In this document: positions 58,434 through 64,000 of the stretch, piece by piece | Layout of the letters: each line of letters starts with the position of its first letter | Position numbering within the stretch: position 1 is the stretch's first letter | DNA from: Alteraurantiacibacter hainanensis | Lineage (GTDB): Bacteria; Pseudomonadota; Alphaproteobacteria; Sphingomonadales; Sphingomonadaceae | Reading direction: 5' to 3' | Length of the DNA stretch: 64,000 bases | Assembly (NCBI RefSeq): GCF_036321025.1 | Contig: NZ_JAZAPB010000002.1 | Coordinates: 1,488,001 to 1,552,000 of the forward strand | Translations under genes and position numbers: made by a program | The notes under the pieces: model-generated | The model's input: the letters and a program-made list of their open reading frames with translations, nothing else | Database searches by the model: none | What the model was told of the DNA's origin: nothing

Positions 58434-59414
58434 CTATCCTCCCCGCGCCGTGGCCACGGGGCCGATCGCGGCGTGTCTCCGCTCCAGCGCGTCCCAGATC
58501 ATGCCGGGAGTGTTGGTGCCGTTGTACTTGTCGATGGCGACGATCCCGGTCGGACTGGTCACGTTGATCTCGGTCAGCCATTCGCCGCCGATCACGTCGA
58601 TGCCGACGAAGGTGAGGCCCCGGCGTTTCAGTTCCGGACCCATGGCGTCGCAGATTTCCCGCTCACGCTCGGTCAGCTGACTGGCCTCGGCGGAGCCGCC
58701 TTGGGCAAGGTTGGAGCGGAACTCCCCCTTCCCCGGCTTGCGGTTGATCGCGCCTGCCACCTCGCCGTCCACCAGCACGATCCGCTTGTCGCCCTCGGCC
58801 ACGCTGGGAAGGAAGGGCTGCACCATGTGCGCCTCGGGCCAGGTCTGGTTGAAGACCTCGAACAGGGCGGTAATGTTGGTGCCGTCCTCGTCGATCTTGA
58901 AGATCGCCTTGCCGCCGTTGCCGTGAAGCGGCTTCACCACCACAGCGCCGTGTTCCTTCTGGAAATCCAGCACGTCCTCGAGTTTTCGCGCGATCAGCGT
59001 GGGCGGCATGAAACGCGCGTAATCCAGCACGAACATCTTTTCCGGCGCGTTGATTACCTCGCGAGGATCGTTGCTCACCAGCGTGGTGCCCTTCAGGCGG
59101 TCCAGCAGCAATGCCGCGCTGATGTAGCCGAGGTGAAACGGCGGATCCTGCCGCATCAGCACGACGTCGATGTCCTTGCCAAGGTCGATCCGGGCGAGTT
59201 CGCCAGCGGAGAAATGATCGCCCTCCACCCGCTGCACGGTGACCGGCTTCGCCCAGGCGGTAATCCGGCCATCGTACCAGGCCAGCGAGTCCACGTCGTA
59301 GTGCCACACGGAATGCCCGCGCGCCTGCGCTTCCAGCATCAGGGCAAAGCTGGAGTCCCCGGCAATCTTGATGCTCTCCAGCGGGTCCATCTGGACGGCT
59401 ACTCTCAGGCTCAT
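58434..59414 (-). CDS. gshB: Glutathione synthetase
   Basis: A 326-residue ATP-grasp enzyme that joins gamma-glutamylcysteine and glycine. The start M-S-L-R-V-A-V-Q-M-D-P-L-E-S-I is family-typical, with M-R-Q-D-P-P-F, V-V-V-K-P-L-H-G-N-G-G and E-I-N-V-T-S-P-T-G. ATG 59414 gives 326 residues. It is the last gene of the rsmI-yraN-gshB run. Confidence 0.94.
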   Translation of the reverse strand: MSLRVAVQMDPLESIKIAGDSSFALMLEAQARGHSVWHYDVDSLAWYDGRITAWAKPVTVQRVEGDHFSAGELARIDLGKDIDVVLMRQDPPFHLGYISAALLLDRLKGTTLVSNDPREVINAPEKMFVLDYARFMPPTLIARKLEDVLDFQKEHGAVVVKPLHGNGGKAIFKIDEDGTNITALFEVFNQTWPEAHMVQPFLPSVAEGDKRIVLVDGEVAGAINRKPGKGEFRSNLAQGGSAEASQLTEREREICDAMGPELKRRGLTFVGIDVIGGEWLTEINVTSPTGIVAIDKYNGTNTPGMIWDALERRHAAIGPVATARGG

Positions 59415-59424
59415 GCTCTCTTCC

Positions 59425-59775
59425 TCACGGCATCCAGGCGTTTTCGATGTGGCGAGGCTGGCTTCCGGGTGCAAGCAGGATCACGTCGATCCGCAAGTCT
59501 TCGCCCTGCCCGGCATATTCGTGCGCCACGCTTTCGGCGGCAGCAGCCACGCGCGAAAGGCGGTATTCGTCGATCGCCAGGTCGAGATCGGCGGCGCGCT
59601 GGCGCCATTTCACCTCGATGAAGGCGATCAGCCCTTCGCGCCTTGCGACAAGGTCGATCTCCCCCACCTTCGTCTTGCGGCGGCGAGCGACGATATCCCA
59701 GCCCTGCCCTTCCAGCCAGCGCGCGGCTTCGTCCTCGGCCTTGCGACCGCGTTGCTCCGCAAGCTGGCGCTTCAT
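59425..59775 (-). CDS. yraN: UPF0102 (YraN) family endonuclease-like protein
   Basis: A 116-residue protein with the YraN features: G-R-K-A-E-D-E-A-A-R-W-L at the N-terminus, then V-G-E-I-D-L-V-A-R and F-I-E-V-K-W-R, the D-x-n-E-x-K of Holliday-junction resolvase-like folds. It starts with an ATGA overlap with the rsmI stop, so it is coupled. A gene of this family next to rsmI is a widespread arrangement. Confidence 0.92.
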   Translation of the reverse strand: MKRQLAEQRGRKAEDEAARWLEGQGWDIVARRRKTKVGEIDLVARREGLIAFIEVKWRQRAADLDLAIDEYRLSRVAAAAESVAHEYAGQGEDLRIDVILLAPGSQPRHIENAWMP

Positions 59776-60626
59776 TGCGATTTCAGTTCCATGGCCCGGG
59801 CGTAGAGCGCCTTGCGGTCCATGCCGGTAGCCTTGGCGACCTGCGCCGCGGCCTGGGATGGCTTTTCGGTTTCAAGCAGTTCGCGCAGCATGGCCTCGGC
59901 ATCGTCGGCGTCGTGCTCCACCTCCGGCGGCGGGCCGACCAGCAGCACGATCTCGCCCTTGGGTGGATGCGCCTCGTAATGGGAAAGCAGGTCTTCCGGA
60001 GAACCGCTGCGACATTCCTCGTAGATCTTGGTCAGTTCACGCGCCACGGCCACCTCCCGCCCGGGCAACACGCTGGCGATAGCGGCCAGGCTCTTCGTGA
60101 GGCGCGGCGCGGTTTCGAAAAAGATCAGCGTCGTGCGAACCCGGCCGAGTTCCTCCAGCACCTCGGCCCGAGCCTTGTCCTTGGGCGGCAGGAAGCCTGC
60201 AAACAGAAAGCGGTCGTTGGGCAGGCCCGACATGGCCAGGGCCGTCAGCGGCGCATTGGCGCCCGGCAGCGCGGTGATGGGGATGCCGGCCTCGCGCGCC
60301 TCGCGGACCAGGCGAAAGCCCGGGTCCGACACCAGCGGCATGCCCGCATCGCTCACCAGAGCCACCGCACGCTCCCGCATCGAATCGATCAGGCGCGTCC
60401 GGTCGTTCGGGGCCGAATGGTCGTCGTAGCGCCAGAGCGGCTTGGATATTCCCAAGTGCCTGATAAGTTTCTGCGTCACCCGCGTATCCTCGCAGGCGAT
60501 TCCATCGCACCGCGCAAGCACGTCGCTGGCGCGCACGGTGATGTCGCCAAGATTGCCAATCGGCGTCGCGACTATATAGAGGCCGGGAGAAAGAGGGTCG
60601 CTTGGTTCGCTCACGATTGCGGCCAT
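59772..60626 (-). CDS. rsmI: 16S rRNA 2'-O-methyltransferase RsmI
   Basis: A 284-residue methyltransferase that methylates the ribose of C1402 in 16S rRNA. The family start L-Y-I-V-A-T-P-I-G-N-L-G-D-I-T, the SAM-binding V-S-D-A-G-M-P-L-V-S-D-P-G and P-G-A-N-A-P-L-T-A-L regions, and E-I-V-L-L-V-G-P-P are clear. ATG 60626 is followed by a divergent gene 27 bases upstream. It overlaps yraN by four bases. Confidence 0.94.
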   Translation of the reverse strand: MAAIVSEPSDPLSPGLYIVATPIGNLGDITVRASDVLARCDGIACEDTRVTQKLIRHLGISKPLWRYDDHSAPNDRTRLIDSMRERAVALVSDAGMPLVSDPGFRLVREAREAGIPITALPGANAPLTALAMSGLPNDRFLFAGFLPPKDKARAEVLEELGRVRTTLIFFETAPRLTKSLAAIASVLPGREVAVARELTKIYEECRSGSPEDLLSHYEAHPPKGEIVLLVGPPPEVEHDADDAEAMLRELLETEKPSQAAAQVAKATGMDRKALYARAMELKSQ

Positions 60627-60653
60627 GGACCAGGTTCAGCGGAGCAAGCAAGC

Positions 60654-61817
60654 ATGTTGGGTAATTTGAAACGCATTGTAGCAGTCGGCCTGGGCAGTCT
60701 GCTGCTGGCGGCCTGTCAGGTCATACCCGGCGCGGACACCACCGCGCCGGATCGCACCGGGCCGGTAACGACCCAGCCAACCGGGCCGGACCAGGCCGTG
60801 TTGCCCGACGACCAGGGCCGCCACCGCGTAGCCCTGCTGGTGCCGTTGAGCGGGTCCAATGCCGAGGTCGGCCAGTCCATCGCCAATGCCACCACCATGG
60901 CGCTGCTCGATACGGGTGCGGAGAACCTTCGCATCACCACCTACGATACCAGCGAGGGTGCGGGTGCTGCCGCCAGCCGCGCGATCAACGACGGCAACCG
61001 CCTGATCCTCGGCCCTCTTCAGCGTGACAACGTGGGCGCGGTGCTGGCACAGGCCCGCCCGAACGACGTGCCGCTGATCACCTTCTCCAACGACACCACC
61101 GTGGCCCGCAACGACGTTTTCGTGATGGGCCATATTCCGGAACAGTCGGTGGAGCGCACGGTCGATTTCGCCATGGACCAGGGCGCGCAGCGCTTCGCCA
61201 TCCTCGCCCCGCGCGGGGACTACGGCAACCGTACCACCGCCGCGGCAGAGGAAGCGGTGAGATCCCGGGGCGGCACCGTGGTGGACGTGCAGCGTTACGA
61301 CCGGGGCAACACCTCCATCATCAGCGCGGCGGACCGGCTGACCACCAGTGGCGGCTTCGATACCGTGCTGATCGCCGACAGCGCACGCCTCGCGACGGTC
61401 GCGGCGCCGCGCCTCAAGGATGCCGGAGACACCCTGCCCTCCATCATCGGCACCGAGCTGTGGAGCCGGCAGGACGAGCTGCTGAACACCGCCGCCATGC
61501 GCGGATCGTGGTTCGCGGCCGTACCCGACGACCGCTATCGCCAGTTTGCCAGCAGCTACCAGTCGCGCTTCGGCGAGCAGCCGTTCCGCATCGCCACGCT
61601 GGGTTACGATGCCGTCCTGCTGACGCTTCGCCTCACGCGTGAGTGGGAGCCGGGCACCGACCTTCCCGTCAGCCTGCTGCTGGCCGACGGCGGGTTCCTG
61701 GGCCTCGACGGCCCCATCCGCTTCCGCAGCGACGGCGTCGGCGAGCGCGCGATGGAAGTGCGTCAGGTGGGCAACGGGGTCTTCACCGTCGTCGATCCGG
61801 CACCGACCGGGTTCTGA
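60654..61817 (+). CDS. LpoA/LppC-like penicillin-binding protein activator lipoprotein
   Basis: A 387-residue lipoprotein (lipobox L-L-A-A-C) with a Leu/Ile/Val-binding (periplasmic-binding-protein type I) fold. It begins R-V-A-L-L-V-P-L-S-G and has L-I-L-G-P-L-Q-R-D-N and V-P-L-I-T-F-S-N-D segments. In E. coli, LpoA stimulates PBP1A; alphaproteobacterial homologues are often named only by family. ATG 60654 follows GGAG. It is divergent from rsmI, as is usual for this gene pair. Confidence 0.9.
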   Translation: MLGNLKRIVAVGLGSLLLAACQVIPGADTTAPDRTGPVTTQPTGPDQAVLPDDQGRHRVALLVPLSGSNAEVGQSIANATTMALLDTGAENLRITTYDTSEGAGAAASRAINDGNRLILGPLQRDNVGAVLAQARPNDVPLITFSNDTTVARNDVFVMGHIPEQSVERTVDFAMDQGAQRFAILAPRGDYGNRTTAAAEEAVRSRGGTVVDVQRYDRGNTSIISAADRLTTSGGFDTVLIADSARLATVAAPRLKDAGDTLPSIIGTELWSRQDELLNTAAMRGSWFAAVPDDRYRQFASSYQSRFGEQPFRIATLGYDAVLLTLRLTREWEPGTDLPVSLLLADGGFLGLDGPIRFRSDGVGERAMEVRQVGNGVFTVVDPAPTGF

Positions 61818-61898
61818 CCTTCGAAAGGCCAGGAGCGACCGGATACCGGAAAACTGCGCCGCTCTGCTTGTTAGGCGCGATTCCCCGCGCCTATATCC

Positions 61899-63896
61899 AT
61901 GGGCATGAGTGACGACCTGTTCGAAAACGCGCCGCAGGGCAGCGGCGATTACGATTCCTCCTCGATCGAGGTGCTGGAAGGCCTGGAGCCCGTCCGGCGC
62001 CGCCCCGGCATGTATATCGGCGGCACCGACGACCGCGCACTGCATCACCTCGCCGCCGAGGTGCTGGACAACGCGATGGACGAGGCCGTGGCGGGCCATG
62101 CCAGCCGCATCGAGATGGTGCTGGAAGAAGGCAACCGCCTGACCATCACCGACAACGGTCGCGGCATCCCGGTGGACGAGCATCCCAAGTTTCCCGGCAA
62201 GTCTTCGCTCGAAGTGATCCTCACCACGCTGCATTCGGGCGGCAAGTTCTCCGGCAAGGCCTATGCCACCAGCGGCGGCCTGCACGGCGTGGGCGTATCT
62301 GTGGTCAACGCGCTGTCCAGCCTCACGCGGGTGGAAGTGGCGCGCAACAAGGAAGTCTTCGCGCAGGAATTCTCAAGGGGTCTGCCGCAGGGAAAGATCG
62401 CCAAGATCGGCGATACCCCCAACCGCCGCGGCACCAGCGTGACCTTCGTCCCCGACACCGAGATTTTCGGCGACCGGAAGTTCAATCCCAAGCGCCTGTT
62501 CAAGCTGGCCCGCTCGAAAGCCTACCTGTTCGCAGGTGTCGAGATCCGCTGGAAGTGCGCGCCGTCGCTGGTCAGCGAGGACGTACCTGCAGAAGCGACG
62601 TTCCAGTTCCCCGGCGGCCTTGCCGATCACCTGAGGGAACAGGTCGGAGACCGCGAATGCGTCACCGCCGATTTCTTCACCGGCAAGCAGGACTTTCCGG
62701 CAAACGATGATGGCGTTCAGCAGGGCAGCACCGAGTGGGCCGTTGCCTGGCCGCTGTGGTCCGACGGATCGACGAGCTGGTACTGCAACACCGTGCCCAC
62801 CCCCGACGGTGGCACGCACGAGGCGGGCCTGCGCGCCGCGCTGACCAAGGGCTTGCGGGCCTTCGGCGAGCTTACCGGCACGAAGAAGGCGAAGGATATC
62901 ACCGCGGACGACGTGATGACCGGCGCGGAAATCATGCTTTCCGTCTTCATCCGCGATCCGCAGTTCCAGAGCCAGACGAAGGACCGGCTGACCAGCCCCG
63001 AAGCCGCGCGCCTGGTCGAGAACGCCATGCGCGACCACTTCGACCATTTCCTGTCCGACAACATGGAGCGTGGTAAGGCGCTGCTCGGCTCCGTGATGGA
63101 GCGCATGGAGGAACGCCTCAAGCGCAAGCAGGAACGCGAGATCAAGCGCAAGACGGCGACGAATGCCAAGAAGCTGCGGTTGCCCGGCAAGCTCACCGAT
63201 TGCAGCGGGGAAACCGACGCCGAGACCGAGCTTTTCATCGTGGAAGGCGATTCCGCCGGTGGCAGCGCCAAGCAGGCGCGCGATCGCAAGACGCAGGCCA
63301 TCCTGCCCATTCGCGGCAAGATCCTAAACGTCGCCAGCGCCACGGCCGACAAGATCCGCGCCAACTCCGAGATCGCCGACCTCGCGCTGGCGCTGGGCTG
63401 CGGAACGCGTAAGGACTGCGATCCGGAAAACCTGCGGTACGACCGGGTCGTGATCATGACCGACGCCGACGTCGACGGGGCGCACATCGCGACCTTGCTG
63501 ATGACGTTCTTCTTCCAGGAAATGTCGGAACTGGTTCGCGGCGGGCACCTCTACCTCGCCCAGCCCCCGCTCTATCGTCTGACCGCAGGGAAGGAGAGCC
63601 GTTATGCCCGCGACGACGCGCATCGCGCCGAGCTGGAGGAAACGGTCTTCAAGGGCAAGAAGGTGGACGTGAGCCGGTTCAAGGGCCTTGGCGAGATGAA
63701 CCCGCAGCAATTGCGCGAAACCACCATGAACCCCGCCACGCGCTCACTGGTCCGCATCACCCTGCCCGATCAGCACGAACAGCGTTTCGCGGTGAAGGAA
63801 CTGGTCGACCAGCTGATGGGCCGCAATCCGGAACACCGTTTCAATTTCATCCAGAACCGCGCGGGCGAGATCGACCGCGACCTGATCGACGCATGA
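61899..63896 (+). CDS. parE: DNA topoisomerase IV subunit B
   Basis: A 665-residue ATPase subunit that, with ParC, unlinks daughter chromosomes. It has the GHKL ATPase (E-V-L-D-N-A-M-D-E-A and D-N-G-R-G-I-P-V), the Toprim motifs E-G-D-S-A-G-G-S-A and D-A-D-V-D-G-A-H-I, and the ParE-specific A-I-L-P-I-R-G-K-I-L-N-V. The length (665) fits ParE rather than the longer GyrB (about 800). Starts at ATG 61899, with ATG 61905 as an alternative. Confidence 0.92.
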   Translation: MGMSDDLFENAPQGSGDYDSSSIEVLEGLEPVRRRPGMYIGGTDDRALHHLAAEVLDNAMDEAVAGHASRIEMVLEEGNRLTITDNGRGIPVDEHPKFPGKSSLEVILTTLHSGGKFSGKAYATSGGLHGVGVSVVNALSSLTRVEVARNKEVFAQEFSRGLPQGKIAKIGDTPNRRGTSVTFVPDTEIFGDRKFNPKRLFKLARSKAYLFAGVEIRWKCAPSLVSEDVPAEATFQFPGGLADHLREQVGDRECVTADFFTGKQDFPANDDGVQQGSTEWAVAWPLWSDGSTSWYCNTVPTPDGGTHEAGLRAALTKGLRAFGELTGTKKAKDITADDVMTGAEIMLSVFIRDPQFQSQTKDRLTSPEAARLVENAMRDHFDHFLSDNMERGKALLGSVMERMEERLKRKQEREIKRKTATNAKKLRLPGKLTDCSGETDAETELFIVEGDSAGGSAKQARDRKTQAILPIRGKILNVASATADKIRANSEIADLALALGCGTRKDCDPENLRYDRVVIMTDADVDGAHIATLLMTFFFQEMSELVRGGHLYLAQPPLYRLTAGKESRYARDDAHRAELEETVFKGKKVDVSRFKGLGEMNPQQLRETTMNPATRSLVRITLPDQHEQRFAVKELVDQLMGRNPEHRFNFIQNRAGEIDRDLIDA

Positions 63897-63912
63897 TCGG
63901 CGCAGTGGCCCC

Positions 63913-64000
63913 TCAATCGAGGGCGTAGGCCACTTCCAGGTCGCCCCAGCGCCGACCGTCGATCACCAGCGGCACATAGACGTTGCGAACCACCTGGTAG
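63913..64000 (-). CDS. C-terminal end of an unidentified gene
   Basis: Only the last 28 codons are in the window, ending with a TGA at 63913. The residues V-Y-V-P-L-V-I-D-G-R-R-W-G-D-L-E-V-A-Y resemble the end of Cache-type or PAS-type sensor regions in chemotaxis-like receptors, but the fragment is too short for a firm call. It is convergent with parE with 16 bases between. Confidence 0.6.
   Translation of the reverse strand, partial: YQVVRNVYVPLVIDGRRWGDLEVAYALD

Noticed and set aside
61899..63896. Annotation of the GHKL topoisomerase as GyrB
   Set aside because: Length of 665 residues and the A-I-L-P-I-R-G-K-I-L-N-V context fit ParE; GyrB would be about 800 residues with an extra insert.

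Overview
The window is a dense, GC-rich chromosomal segment of an alphaproteobacterium, most probably Sphingomonadales (Erythrobacteraceae-like). The evidence is the block dusB-ntrB-ntrC-ntrY-ntrX-hfq-hflX, the fused ispDF, the alphaproteobacterial PhaR, the E2/E3 pyruvate dehydrogenase genes, an RpoH promoter of the CTTG-N17-CCTATAT type, and a two-domain Hfq that I recall from sphingomonads. Nearly all genes are conserved housekeeping or envelope genes. I see no prophage, insertion sequence, CRISPR array or rRNA operon. No gene-free stretch exceeds about 175 bases.

Layout. 0-4.6 kb: partial lipoprotein, PilZ protein, beta-carbonic anhydrase, lipA, a Coq10-like START protein, a CinA C-terminal domain protein and ispDF. 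4.7-14 kb (plus strand): dusB, the two nitrogen-type two-component systems NtrBC and NtrYX, hfq and hflX, ending against mazG. 14-23.9 kb (minus): a long run of tightly coupled genes from a secreted protein through a MltB-type transglycosylase, an RlpA-like lipoprotein, dacA, tmk, holB, metG, tatD, a metallo-hydrolase and a 55-residue membrane protein to mazG. Many stop/start codons overlap by 4 bases. 24-28.4 kb: tRNA-Ser(UGA), a 39-residue ORF with a structured leader, lpdA, a hydrolase, a thioesterase and pdhC. 28.5-36.9 kb: universal stress protein, peroxiredoxin, RNase R, M28 and M3 peptidases and an archaeal/eukaryotic-type prolyl-tRNA synthetase. 37-43.6 kb: phaR, alr, an MHS-type transporter with a periplasmic insert, an IscU-like protein lacking one cysteine, cvpA, radA and a secreted metallo-beta-lactamase-fold protein. 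43.7-53.8 kb: a patatin-like protein, an unknown lipoprotein, dnaJ, dnaK, a copper chaperone, a small zincin-like protein, an isochorismatase-family hydrolase, a glycine-zipper lipoprotein, grpE and hrcA. 53.8-64 kb: rph, rdgB, a CAP-domain protein, hemW, xerC, a DedA protein, gshB, yraN, rsmI, an LpoA/LppC-like lipoprotein, parE and the end of an unidentified gene.

Functional themes: nitrogen/redox signalling with RNA-level control (NtrBC, NtrYX, Hfq); cell-wall remodelling (transglycosylase, RlpA-like, DacA, Alr, LpoA-like); protein quality control (DnaK, DnaJ, GrpE, HrcA, two peptidases); and nucleotide-pool hygiene (MazG, RdgB, CinA).

I did not find a clear new multi-gene system. The items most worth a second look are the tandem Hfq with a diverged second half, the apparent +1 frame break at the hflX start, a switch-like leader before a 39-residue ORF behind lpdA, an RlpA-like protein without the catalytic segment, an IscU-like protein without its third cysteine, an NtrX without GAFTGA, and three convergent gene pairs that share a palindromic CTAG as both stop codons.
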